Notes under the pieces: generated by a model
Told to the model about the DNA's origin: nothing
What the model saw: the letters and a program-made list of their open reading frames with translations, nothing else
Database searches by the model: none
In this document: positions 12,491 through 24,263 of the stretch, in pieces
Layout of the letters: every line of letters starts with the position of its first letter
Position numbering within the stretch: the stretch's first letter is position 1
Program-made: the position numbers and the translations under genes
Assembly: GCA_051453625.1 (NCBI GenBank)
Contig: JBOZIK010000001.1
Span: 130,556,617-130,620,616 of the forward strand
Direction of reading: 5' to 3'
From: Welwitschia mirabilis
Lineage: Eukaryota > Gnetophyta > Gnetopsida > Welwitschiales
Length of the DNA stretch: 64,000 nt

Positions 12491-12690
12491 GCCATAAAAC
12501 CACACTTAAATTAAACGAAGATTTGAGAACTCTTAAAGATTCCAAGGCTTGAATATTCAAAGGCTTATCCAAGCTCCAAGGTTCAGTAGCAAAGGCTTTT
12601 CCAAAGATGAAAGTAAGGGAAAAGGGGAAGGAGGGTCCTATTTATAACTAAGGTTTAGTAGAATGAGAAGGGTTATGAGAATATAAAGAT

Positions 12691-12822
12691 AAAACATCAT
12701 AAAGAAAGATGGTCGAGGTGGAAAAAGGTAGGGAAAGATTATTTATATATGAATACAAAACATCATAAAAAAGGATGGTCAAGGTGGAGAAAGTTAGTAG
12801 AGATTCCATAGCTACCCTTATT
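12691..12822. repeat. 66-bp tandem duplication
   Basis: The unit starting AAAACATCAT at 12691 is repeated starting at 12757. The copies share aaaacatcataaa, then 'ggatggtc' / 'agatggtc', then 'aggtgga'. They are roughly 75 to 80 percent identical by eye. A minus-strand open stretch of 88 codons (12914-12648) is only a reading of this duplication. Confidence 0.75.
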
Positions 12823-13546
12823 CCATTCCTTACTAGGCCACTGGGTGCATTTATATCATAACAATAAATAGTGATATCCATCATGCAAATATTACAATAA
12901 CAAAAAAATTTCAAAAACTATATTTAAACTATTTTCTAGATATAAGTGCAACAATTACAAAATTCTAACCACAAGGATCATAATTAAATCATAAGAATTT
13001 TCAACAAGAGTAATATTATAACTACTACAAAATGTAAGGTATTATTACATAAAATTTTCATAATAAAAATTGCACCACTAGAAATCCTAAAATACATACA
13101 TGTAATAATTTGACTAGCTTGAGAATATATAACAATATTTTTTCATGTAAAATCAAGAAGGATTCAATAATCAAACAAAAAAAATAATATTAATGTAATC
13201 ATTAAAGATCATTCTTAAGGATTATAAAATAATATTATGGTTCTTACAAAATGAAGGACTTCAAATTATAGAACTTTTTATAATATAATGTTATCTTAAT
13301 AAACATAATATCTATGTTAGCTTGAGGACTCCATAAAACTATTTTAATTAAATTTTTAAGCTAAATTCTTAGACTTGAAAATCTGGATGTAACAACTACT
13401 TACTAATGAATGACATATTTCCTATAGACTATGCTTTCAAAAAATTATTTAACTATTTATGTTTGTAAAATCATTATGAATACTTATTCTAAATAAATAT
13501 GTTGTTAATCTAGTCAGTAATATTTTACATTTTTATTATGGGCATA
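12823..13546. other. Unassigned AT-rich DNA
   Basis: Nothing recognised: no sustained coding frame, terminal repeat or structural RNA. Confidence 0.4.
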
Positions 13547-14812
13547 TTGTGAGGGAGAGTTTTTATAATAAGCTTAATAAGTTGTTATATATAAACGAGT
13601 ATAGTTTGCTATCAATGTTAAAGTGGGAGATTATTAAGTTATTTTTGCCAATTCGATGTCAAACTAACATATCTGGTGTAAGAAAATATGTTGTAATTAT
13701 TATAGAAAATAATAGTCCTTATAGGTCAGAAGTAATCCAACATTTCTTACTAGCTTCACATAAACCTAACAGGTGATAGAATAAATAAGGGGTTGACTAG
13801 ATCCTAGAGGGGTCAATTGGACTGGTATCAAAAACTGTCAAATCAATTTATTAAGGGATCAATTAGATTTTAGAGAGTTGACCAAACCTATGATAAAAAT
13901 ATTTCATATTAAGTTGATAATGGTTCTACCAGATTAAAAATGGAGTTGACTAACCCTAGACCATAAGTAGTCGATCGGACTCTGTATGGGATCAATCGGA
14001 CTAGGAGATGTAAAGAACTCGGATTGATTAAAAGAAAATGAGGTCAACTAAATTTAATGATGTAGTTAATGGGGTCAACTAGATGCTTTAAGGGGTTGAC
14101 CAACTTTAGTGACGGTAGTCAATGGGGTCGACCGAATGCTTTGACGAGTCAACCACTTATGACAAAAATGGAACTTTTTAGCCTATTTTTTAGTCATTAT
14201 CTCCTTATTTTTAATTGTTGCAGTATCAAATTCACTTGTAAATCCTAAATCCCATCTTTTATATAAGCCATATGAATCAAAATCTTCATACGGCTTTTTG
14301 ATAAATCAAAAAGAAAAAGCACTTTTTTGTACTATTGAGATCTTGATCAAACAACTGTACATACATGGACTTATGAAATTGCTTTCAGATAGTGTATTTC
14401 TAAATTTGTTATACTTTAGATCTAGTGGAGTCAGTGAATTCTAGCATACTATTATTATCAAAAGCTTTGCTCTATAAAAGTTGAGACTTAACCTCTAAAA
14501 GTCTATATCTAAAGATTACATGTAGATTTAAGAAACTTGGAAAGAAAGCAACAAGGAACTAGATCAGCTTAGAATCGAAGCTAACTACTGAGAGTGAAGT
14601 AGGAGGTTTCCTGAACCACTGTAAATTATGTGTCTAGTGATCTTCTTTGGTATTTTCTATTTTCAATTATTTTCATCTTCCTTCATTTGATCTTATTTAA
14701 CAATAGCTTAGTTCATTAATTTGAATGCTCAAATATTTTTGGTGAATCCTTTAGAGGGTAGTTTTTAAATTATAAATGCTATTCAACCTACCTAGGTTCT
14801 AGATCCTAAAAA
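13547..14812 (+). mobile_element. copia 3' end: polypurine tract and LTR
   Basis: AAAGTGGGAGATTA at 13620-13633 is a copia-type polypurine tract. The LTR follows from about 13631, opening with a 'ccaattcgatgtcaa' region, then a stretch at 13790-14160 dense in 'gtcaa' and 'gtcga' words, a common texture of plant copia LTRs. A stretch at 14590-14640 reads 'gtgaagtaggaggtttcctg' then 'aaccactgtaaatt', typical of the LTR transcribed end. The right edge near 14812 has 'ctattcaacctacctaggtt', a decayed form of the usual end before 'taggtt'. Bases 13547-13620 may be the last remnant of pol. No second LTR is present. Confidence 0.7.
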
Positions 14813-15599
14813 ATCATGTTATTAAACCAAAAATCCATTTCCATCATCATTAAACTAATAACAATGCTTATCATCTATTTCATTAGAGGAATCATTAAGG
14901 AAATTTATAAGAACCAAATCCCAAACTAACCATAATCATAAACAAAATCTTAAGCAACACTTCTTCTTCTTAAGTAATACTAAATAGAACTTTTAATAAT
15001 TTCAAGCTAATATCCAAAAAAATTTCTGAAACTACATTCAAATTCTTTAACAACTCCAAAAAACTCCAATCTAAATTCTCTTTTCTTCAAATAAAAGAGA
15101 GCCTAGTAAACTCCTTGTGAGCTAATAAACCCAAAAGAAATTAGATTTCTAAAAGGATTAGAGCATACCTAGATATAAGAAACTAGGACCATTAATCTTA
15201 GAAGTCGAAAATAGGTGAATAAATAATTTGAAGAAAATGCAATTAAGGAAGTACTGACACCCATAAAAAACTATTGAAAGGATGTAACATTAGAAGAACC
15301 TTGGCCTATTTACTAAGAACCTCTATCCTTTTCACGTGAACTTAGAAAGAAAATCTTAAAAGTAAATAATTGGAATCTTAGAGGTTTTAAAAGAGATCAA
15401 AATCAACATAACACTATTAGGTGTTATTAAATAAATACTCTCTTACACTAAATTCTTAAAAGATATCTATACAATTAATAGGAAGATGTATGTTAAGAAA
15501 AAAACCTTTTTAGCTTATTAAACAAGTGTAATTATATAAGATCAAATTTTTCCAAAGTAAAAAGATCTTGGTTGTCTCACAATCACTATAACAATTGGA

Positions 15600-15990
15600 G
15601 ATAAATACCTTAGACAAACCTTATTAGATCTAGCAGTAAGCATGGATATTTTACTTGACTTTATTTATAACGAGCTTGGCCTTAATAATCTTAAAAAGAT
15701 AAAAACAAATTGTAGTTAGTAGATAACTCATTAAAATTATTATTACGAATTGTTAAAGATGTGATTGTTTGAATAGATAATTATGCTTTTTTAAATTTCA
15801 TTGTGTTGGAAATGAATTTAACAAAGTATAATTTAGTTTCAATTATTTTAAGTAGACTTTTTCTAGTAATACCAAATGCTCTTATTAATTACAAAAACAG
15901 TTGTATGAAAAATTATTTTGATAACATAATAATGGTTTTAAATATTTTTAATACTATGGAATTAGTAGGGAATAATAATAATGATAATTT
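15600..15990 (+). pseudogene. gypsy aspartic protease (remnant copy)
   Basis: The frame reads LLDLAVSMDIL followed by FIYNELGLNNL, equivalent to the LLDLGASVN...ELGL block of plant gypsy proteases. The catalytic Asp is retained, but the following Gly is Ala. An open 67-codon stretch (15803-16006) continues with LVSIILSRLFLVIPNALINY, equivalent to the LGRPFLATANALIN block, and ends with LNIFN. Stops separate the two parts. This is the best-preserved active site in the family. Confidence 0.8.
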
Positions 15991-16719
15991 TATTTATAAA
16001 GTTTAAAATTTTGATTCTTTTTTTTTTTTGAATTAATCACTTGTTCTTTTTATAATAGTTTTGATGCTTTAGGTGCACCTTTCATATACTTATTAAAAAC
16101 TATAGAAATTTAATAGAATAAACCACAACCAACTTTATATGTTTAGACTAATGTTTTTACTTCTCATGCTTTTTTAAAGTTTTTACAATTATGTGTAGAG
16201 GTGTTCTTTAAAAATGTCATTCACCTTAATCCCTTTTTAAGTAACTAAGTTTTTGAGCCTCATAGCCATAATATTTTTAATCTTCTACTTTATTCCCTTA
16301 GAAAAACACCCTTGTGAAAACTCTTCTCAAAGTGTAAACAATTCATTAACATTTAATAATGTGTTTCTCACTAATAACCATAACCATCATTACTTACTTA
16401 AATCATTTCATACATTTACTTCATGTTTAGACCCCTAGAATTTATCCATGAGCTACTTAGACTTTATGACCTTGGTTATGACCCTTAATAAATAAATCAT
16501 TAATAAGTAATCAGCTTATTAGTATAAGTTAGGTAAAATTTAAGTTTACTTATATTTTTCAAGCAAAGCTTTTTCTTGTTTTCAAGTTATCCTGTTAAGG
16601 TTTATTCCACTTAAGCTCTCCAAACTTGGAAAATATGGTTCAATAAGGTGGAATCTAATTTGATATTATGTTATTTGTTTTCAAGCATTTTATGGAAATA
16701 GGATTTTTCTTGATTAAGC

Positions 16720-17020
16720 TAATGAGCCATTGACTCCTTTTATGTGTACAAAAATATTGAATATGAGAAGTAGAAATCCAAAGAAAATAATATATCTCTT
16801 CTCCAAAATAACATTTTATTTTGATTAATTAATTGATTTTAGTTAATTAGATTGAATATATGTACACTTACTGGTAATATAGCTCTAATAATATATTTAT
16901 GACATAATCAACTACATTGGGGCTATAAACGCTCGTAGGCAAGGCAACATTGATTTCTTCAGGAAACAACATGCTTAATTCTATTAGGAGAAGTTTTCAT
17001 AACATTGGATGATTCATTTG
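16720..17020 (+). repeat. Conserved non-coding block of the gag-protease family
   Basis: The block runs from 'gctaatgagccattga' to 'aacaacatgcttaattct' and recurs at 37350-37640, 57220-57510 and, inverted, 50850-51060, always between protease and polypurine tract. It has no coding frame common to the copies. Confidence 0.75.
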
Positions 17021-17200
17021 ATTTAAATTCTTAGAATAAGAGACATCTGTACTTGTAGAAAAGATAAAAATAGAAAAAAATGGATTTGGAGATACTTATG
17101 TGATTACTTCCTTTAACTTGTGAAATTAAAATATTCTTACTAATTTTTGGATTTTTACAGGTTTACTTAGAGGATATCTTATTTGTTTGACATTGTAATC

Positions 17201-20200
17201 CATTTAAATAAAAATAAAAATTGACAAAATTTTCAATAAATTTATCATTAATTTAGATCTAATAAGGTTTTAATTCTGTGATGGGCAAGTAATGAGGTCT
17301 TAAGGTTCTACAAAGTAGTGAACTAGTGTATCAGTAGAGCATAAAATTCCAAAACTAGGAAATGAGGTTTTATGAATACCTTTATATTTCCTGTAGCTTT
17401 AATTGCATTGATAACCTTCATTTATTCTAAGATCCTAAAGTAGTATAGAATTAGAGTACTAAATAAGCACATCATCAAAATTGACTCAATTATCTTTGTG
17501 CACCTTCTGCGTAGTAACCAAGTAAGCTCAATATACTTTTATGCCTAACTATTTTAATGGCTTCAATATCAACTCTAAACTCTTTCTTTGCTTGAATCTT
17601 GTTTAATGATAGACATCATTAGATTACAAGACAACTAGACTATCATCAATAACCAATAGTTTATAGTCAATTGAAGATTTATATATTAGATCATCACCTA
17701 CAGTAATGTATCTCTAAATTAACAAGTTTCTCATAGTTATAGAAATTCATAAGCATGATTAGGCTATTATGTGAAAGTTGAAAAATGTAGAAAAACATTT
17801 TCATTTACTTGTTATTCATCAAGTTCTTCATAGCAACCAAAGTGTCATCTCTTAGTAACCAGGATAGATGATTCCATAGTCAAATTTACATCCTAGAATG
17901 AGTCAGAAGGATGTCTCCAAAGCTTTACTAGAGAATTATGCAGTATGGCAAAGTTATTATCATAAGAAAACCCATAGTACATGTATACATGTATTTATAG
18001 ATTCTTGGATTCCACATGGGATGCATGATCTCTCTCTAATAAAATTCATGAAAAAGAGAGTGATTGTGGCTCATTTAATGTTAGCATTAAAAAATATTTA
18101 GATTAAGGTTGATAAATCAGTTTATTTTATACTAAGCTCACATAGTTATGACATGGTCATCAAAGGCGTAATGAATGTTAGTTGTGCGGGTGAAAAACTA
18201 AACCACATCATTGGGTCTTGAATGATTCACAGCTTAAACTTACAAGTATGCAAAAAAATTAAATAGATTCTTATAATAAACATCAAATTTATGAAGGTTT
18301 TCTATATATGATACCTTATTATGCAAGAGGCTTACAATTACCATGTACCAGGCAGTGTAGCTTATGCAAAAGGAATATGGCTTAGATGTTAGCATACAAC
18401 AACCTAAGGCACAGATGGACACCACTAAGCTTATGCAAGAGGAAATAATACCAAATAAATTAGAGGTCCCATGGAAAGAGGGTGCCGTTATAGCTCTACA
18501 AGTGAAATTAAAATACATGAAACATTACAAAACATGTGGAGGTAAATTAGTATCACAATTACTGCTTACCTTGCTTAGCATAGGCTATGTAGTATATTGA
18601 TGCTCTCATGCACTCTTGGTAGAAGGTTTTAATATTCTCAGTTTACAAAGGTTACCTTTTTGTGCTCTTCCTTCTCTCTGTACTATTACACGTAGTAAGA
18701 CCAAGAAGCATTTTATCATATTCTAATACCATGTTTCTTTTTTTTTCACATAGCTATCTAAGAAACATAAATGACGTCCAAATCCAATGAAGAGAATGAC
18801 ATTTGTCTTTGCTTGTCTCTTTTGTTATATGAAAGTATCCTCACATGATATAATTGGTGCATTAGTTGTTTTTAATGTCGTCCTCTTATTGACAAACTAC
18901 TTAGTATGAAGCTCTAGTCAAACTATGTGAGCAACCATTACATAGGTAATATTTGGAGGCACATGCATTTTGGCAAGAAAATTTGTTGTGGATAGCTTGG
19001 ATAAAAATAAATTCTATTATCGAATGTAGTGGGAAACATTGCATATCCTCCATTTTCTTGCTAGTTAGTTTATCCCAATTGTGTATTCTCTATTAAATGG
19101 CTCCCTAATAAGCTCCACCAACAGTAGTAGTGGTAGTAGCATGATCCCCTATGATAAGAAATATTGTTTTCCATTTCACAATTATTTTTATTCCAGTTTT
19201 GACATGGATTGATTCTTTTTATTCTCCACATAAGTGAATGCGTCACTTGTATAATATACCTTATGAAGATGTAACACAACCATTAAATAAAGAACTACAT
19301 ATCACATTCAATCTTTTTTACAAGGCAAGGTATTGAATGTTTAGCATATGATTCATGAAGGTACTAAAGTGGATTTTAGTTATAGTAAAAATATATATAT
19401 CTAAAAGCAGATCTAGAAATAAGACAAAGTGAATGTACTTATCTACCATTTTTGCCATTTCAACTCAGCTAGAACTACAATCCATGGATTGCTACTAGTT
19501 AAGGCCTCAAACGCTTCTAAGGAATTCCTAGAAACATTTCTTTAATATAAGCACTCAAGGAAATTTTAAGTTTAACCCATTAATAATCCATGTTTCATCT
19601 TTTATAACTGTCTCCTATCTTTTTCCCATTTGAAGAAATCTCAGAAATTTATTTGACACTATTATCTTTACTTAAAGATTTATTATTCTAAATCAGAATC
19701 CTTTTCTTAATATCTGTAATACAATAGAAGCATATTTGAAATTAGCATCCTTCTTTTGTTTCATCATTTGGTATCTCGAAAGCGTAACTCCTCTCAACAA
19801 CGCTTGTAAAAGTAAATATTAAATATTACTTCTGTAAGAGCCAAGTTATTATATTCTTGGACAGTTTTAAAATGACAAGTAAAAATGCTTTTTGCAATTC
19901 CATTTTGCATTTAAAACCCTAAAGGCCAATCCATAATAATGCAAATTCATAAGAGGACAAAGCAACCAATGAAATTATTTAGCCTATAATGACTTATCTT
20001 ATATTAAAAAACTCAAGAATTTCATGTCATAGAACTCTATTGAATCACAAAATATACAAAGCATAGACACTAGTGAATTTGTGAATGTTAGATCTTCATA
20101 AACTAACTTGTTTAGTAATTAGAACATTCATTGTAGTAATGGATACATTCATTGTAGTAATACGTATAGTGCCAAGATACAGAAATAATGGCTTACAAAA

Positions 20201-20829
20201 TCTACTGCGGATGAAGATTTAGAACATTTATTGTAGTAATGCATACATTTCTTAACCAAATAACTATAAAAATAGTGAACAAATATAGACCTAGAAATAT
20301 TATTCAACTAATACAAAAACTCTAAAACTCAGCTCTAACCAAAAGACAAAATCTCTAGATTATTCAAATACTAAAATAACTCTCCATAATTGTCATTGTA
20401 CAAATGAATTAACACCATAAATTGCTCAAGGTGATTCTATACTTTTCAGTTGTTATATTTGCAAATTCAAGTAAAATCAAGATATAATTTAAATATGTAA
20501 AGATAAATTAAAGCCCTAATTCACTCAAAGCAGAGGTTAAAACAACTTCATTCTAATAACTAATTACAAATTCAAATAAAATCAAGATGAGATTTAGTAC
20601 TGACGTACTTAAATTCTAGACTGGTTTAGCATTTGGAAATAGACAATTATCCAAACAACCAATTGAAGTTAAGATCTGTTCATCATCTTTATTTTTTTAA
20701 AGAATGCCTAAATGAATGAGAAAGACAACGAAGATTGAGGGCTTGAATAAGAAGGTAGCAAGGGGATGGGGTGATAGTACATTTCTGTGTTTTAACAAAA
20801 AATGCATGATCTTAATCACTTTAGCATCA
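17201..20829. other. Unassigned AT-rich DNA
   Basis: No family was recognised. Open stretches at 17898-18101 and 18364-18600 have no recognisable domain and no initiation context. A 22-bp word with core 'cattcattgtagtaat' occurs at 20123-20163 as a tandem pair and again, as 'catttattgtagtaat', near 20227. This interval could include the body of the CACTA element whose end is at 21099, but I could find no transposase. Confidence 0.4.
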
Positions 20830-21099
20830 TTTTTGGTTTTTTTCTAAAGTTATTTTTTAAGGTATTTAATTGTTTTTTAAACGCCTTAAAAAGCCAAAAT
20901 ATATGCCTTATTTTTAAGGCCCTTTTTTTAAACACCTTAAAAAATATTGAAAAGGGATTTTAGGTGTTTATTTAAAAACATGCCTTAAAAAGGTCATTAT
21001 TATTTTTTAAGGCATTTATTAAAATAAATACCTTAGCAAGCCTTATATGTTAGGTGTTTATTAAAATAAATGCCTTAAAATCCTATATTTCTTATAGTG
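20830..21099 (-). mobile_element. Terminus of a CACTA (En/Spm) DNA transposon
   Basis: Read on the minus strand from 21099 the sequence opens CACTATAAGAAATATAGG, matching the CACTA-type terminal inverted repeat (CACTACAAGAAA in many plant elements). Behind it lie about ten copies of a subterminal word around TTAAGGC[AG]TTTA in both orientations, the expected binding-site array for the transposase. Only one terminus was found; a matching opposite end within the window was not seen. Confidence 0.72.
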
Positions 21100-21895
21100 A
21101 TTGATAAATAGAATGAGTAATAAGTGACATTGGGGTACAAAAAGAGATTATATTTATGACTCATGCACATAACTAGGGTAAGTAATCTTCTTACTTTAAT
21201 TAGTAAAGTTAATTACATACATCATTTCCTCATGCTAGCTTTTTTTAATCCTTCATAGGCTCATAAGTAAGTTTAATTCATTCAAGACATGTATCAAAAT
21301 AATAAATGCATAAATTTCAAAATTAGCATATGACATAATGAGATAAACACTTCAATTCAATTAATAACATATCGAGTATGCTATAAACGAAGTGTTCTTA
21401 TACATCTCAAGAACATAAAAGTCATGGTAGAGTAAATCTATTCATTTATTATTTTTGGTTCTAGGTAAAAGAGCATGTACTTATTCAAATGCTCATTTAT
21501 TTCAAAATGCATAAAATCTATCAATTACATAACACAAGGAAGAAAATGTTTATTCATAATATAATACACCTATCATATTTACCAAGAATTTAAATGAGTA
21601 AATAAGATGCAAAACATATTATAATGTCCTCTTGAAGTTTTCAATTTCTGTAATTTCAATTCCTTACATAATAGGATTATCTAATTTTAAATGTTTGGAT
21701 AGATTTTCTCATAAAAACCTTCTAACATGATCTTTTCATTTTCATGGTAAATTATGAAAGTTATAAACAAAGGTTAATTTAAAATAACAATTTATTTTGA
21801 TAAGAAATCTAAATGAAGATAATTAATCATTTAACTAAAAGATTAATACACTTAATATTCAAGTAAATAAGGTTTATAAAATATGGGATATAACA
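21100..21895 (-). repeat. Chromovirus 3' LTR, partial
   Basis: On the minus strand it begins TGTTATATCCCATATTTTA directly after a polypurine tract, the usual start of chromovirus LTRs. It extends to the CACTA terminus at 21099, giving only about 800 bp against about 1450 bp for the opposite LTR, so the far part is missing. Confidence 0.65.
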
Positions 21896-21910
21896 TTCTT
21901 CCCCACTTAA
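21896..21910 (-). promoter_or_regulatory. Polypurine tract
   Basis: Minus strand TTAAGTGGGGAAGAA lies directly upstream of the LTR start TGTTATATCCC. This is where plus-strand DNA synthesis would be primed. Confidence 0.75.
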
Positions 21911-21974
21911 ACTAATTCACTCTTAGGAATTAAGATACATATTATGAGATTCAAAAAGACTTGGGTATTGATTT

Positions 21975-22140
21975 TTCATTGTTTACTCTAGTTCCCAAGT
22001 AGCTTCATCAAGACTATGATTACTTCACTTTATCTTCACTTGATGGATCTTCTTATTTCTTAAATTGATAGTTCATTGGTCCAACACTACTTTTGGGTTC
22101 TTTACAGTTAAAATATTTGATTTCACCTTCTATCATAGAT
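21975..22140 (-). pseudogene. Integrase C-terminal chromodomain fragment
   Basis: The frame gives ILTVKNPKVVLDQ, then LRNKKIHQVKIK, a stop, and SNHSLDEATWELE followed by QYP. This matches the chromovirus C-terminal chromodomain pattern LRNK..P.VKVLW.NH..EEATWE.E..M...YP. A stop replaces the Trp before the SNH block. The domain targets integration to heterochromatin in related elements. Gag lies only about 500 bp upstream, showing that most of pol has been lost. Confidence 0.8.
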
Positions 22141-22239
22141 CTTTGAAATTGCACCCCTTGATTATCTTCTACTGATTAAAGTCCTCCTATTAATTGAGGA
22201 ACACTTTTTAATCCTTGAGGCTTTTTTGGTTATTGTCTA

Positions 22240-23330
22240 GCAAGGTCTCTATTACATAATAGACATTAATTTATGTTATGATTTTCTTTACAATAGTAGT
22301 AGTGATATCTTTTATACTAGTTCTAGTACTGATACTCACTAGGAGTTTTCTAGAAGTTGGATCTCTGAAGTTGATTACTTACATAGCTTTGACTAGGAAT
22401 ATTCTAGTTTCTTTTGAATGAAGTCTACTTTGCTTGATTAAAATTCTTATTCCTATTATTGAGGCTACTAACATTATTTTTTTCGAAGTACCAATTCTTA
22501 TTTTGATAAGATATTTGTAATTGATTTCCCTTAATAATATGTCCCCATGAAGGAATTCTTTTCCTAATTTCTTGTTATCTCTACTAGATTTGTTCTGCTA
22601 TCTTTACCTTTTCTCCACCCTCTGTTAGACTCTTAGGTCGAAACATGAATCTTTGATAGCAATAAAAGGGAGAAGACTATCAATAAAAAAATTTTCTTTA
22701 TTTTTTCCATCTAGATGCATATGTAATATATATCTTAATAATTCTATAAATTTGCGCTCATGAAATGCTATGCTCACATTATGGGCTTGTTTTATGCTAT
22801 AGAATTCTATAATCTTTTTGTAAATATAGAACTTGGTGATATACCTCTCCTTAAATATGTGCTCAAATTCCCTCCATGAAAGTTTTAAATCTTCTAACTT
22901 GGTCATTTCTATTTTCTACCATAGGTTATCCTTTCCTTATGACATAAAAATAGCTAAAGAGGCCTTTTCATATTCTTTACATTCTGAGATAGCTATAACG
23001 TTTTCAACATTAGTTAGCCATGCTTTTGCTTTAGAATATTTGAACCTCCTACAAGATTTAGTGGATTGAGCTTAATAAACATTTAAATTAATTTCCTCAT
23101 ACACACTTCGTTAAGTTGATTGATACCATTATTTACTTATGGGTTTTGACCTTGATTTATTGTTTGTAATAGGAACTACATAAAAATATTCATTAATGCT
23201 TCTAGATCAAGGTTAAATGAGTGTTGATTTTAATTATTAAATAACTAATGCTCTTGTAAATTTTCTTAATGTTAATTACTTGATGCAACTAGCTTAATCT
23301 TAAGGTTTAACTAACGATGATAAGGCATTT
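22240..23330 (-). pseudogene. Chromovirus gag with decayed zinc knuckle
   Basis: A 93-codon open stretch (22906-22625) reads LSWREFEHIFKERYITKFYI and continues with FIELLRYILHMHLDGKNKENFF, matching the retrotransposon-gag core (WEEF...FYPE..., KF.EL.RYAPH). Upstream in the same sense is the SKAKAWLTNVENVI block. The knuckle at about 22300-22250 reads YYYCKENHNIN then C, so the first Cys is Tyr. Stops interrupt the N-terminal part. Confidence 0.82.
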
Positions 23331-24247
23331 GATAGAAAGGCAAATTTTTATGATATTACATTTGGAAATAAGATAGATATTATTAATAGTTAAACTTGAA
23401 ATACCCTTATGATCTTAGGAATAACATGGTTATCATTATGAGGTGATTAGTCCTTATTTATATCTTAAAAAACACAATCAAATTTATCCCTTTTCTTTAT
23501 TTTTAATAGATAAGATTTATAAGTTATGAATATGGATTTTCACTTTAAGGTTATGTGATCACATAATTTACAAAAAATAACTTGGTTAGAGATTTCATTA
23601 TTTTCAAGAGTATCTAATTATAAGACATCATTTTATGTAGTTATATTTCTTGTAAAAGGTTAAGCTCTTTAGAAAACCATATAAGGTCAATAATTGTAAT
23701 TCTTCTAAGGTAATAGAGTCTTTAATAACTTAAATTCATCATCCTTCTTAGTTTTTTAGCAATTTTAAATGATCATGTACATGATTAGCATAATTATCAT
23801 CTATAGGTTAGGGTTATAGTTAATATTATAAATATAAACTATCCCGAATATAATCAACTTCTAGAATTATTAAGATGTTAAGATTATCATTAGTGTACCC
23901 TTTATAATTATTGGGGCTAATATGAATGTAACTTGGTATATATTTAAGAAGTAGGAAAATTATAGATATAATGATATTCATGGATATTAGGAGATATGAT
24001 TAAATTCACACTTATCTAGGAGATAGAGTTATCTTGGAATCTAGTATTATTAAAAATATAATTGATTTTACTCATGGTTTAAGATTATTAGGGATATAAC
24101 TAGCTTTATAGCTATTAAGAATTAAGGTTATTATGGTTATAACTAAATTCATGATTATTGAGGATAAAGGTTGTTAAATATGTAATTAGATTTATATTAT
24201 TATAAATTTATAAGTTCTTAACATAAGTACTATTTAAGTTAACCTAG
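23331..24247 (-). other. Chromovirus leader, no gene
   Basis: AT-rich DNA between the primer site and gag. No frame or repeat was recognised. Confidence 0.5.
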
Positions 24248-24261
24248 AGCTTTAATACTAA
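24248..24261 (-). promoter_or_regulatory. Decayed primer-binding site (initiator tRNA-Met type)
   Basis: The minus strand reads TTAGTATTAAAGCT where plant elements have TTGGTATCAGAGCT. The three differences are transitions in the G-to-A / C-to-T direction. It lies two bases inside the LTR edge. Confidence 0.65.
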
Positions 24262-24263
24262 TT

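Larger units (their letters stand above)
14813..17200 (+). mobile_element. Truncated gypsy gag-protease element (remnant of the A/B/C family)
   Basis: The fragment carries a gag stretch (about 14830-15250, including LEESLRKF), a protease (about 15600-15990), and then the conserved non-coding block shared with elements A, B and C (about 16720-17020, with 'ggggctataaacgctcg' and 'aacaacatgcttaa'). RT and integrase are absent. The left end abuts the copia LTR, and similarity to element A fades near 17200, so both LTRs are missing. Confidence 0.75.

Noticed and set aside
13790-14160. Regulatory site cluster of 'gtcaac/gtcgac' words
   Set aside because: Such words are a common texture of plant copia LTRs, and the polypurine tract upstream shows that this is an LTR.
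17450-17900. Possible copia RT on the minus strand
   Set aside because: Some text resembled the region around a copia YVDD loop, but no two neighbouring conserved blocks could be placed in order, so the similarity may be chance.
18364-18600. 78-codon plus-strand open frame as a gene
   Set aside because: It has no recognisable domain and is overlapped by a 92-codon open frame on the other strand. It is in the range expected by chance in decayed repeat DNA.
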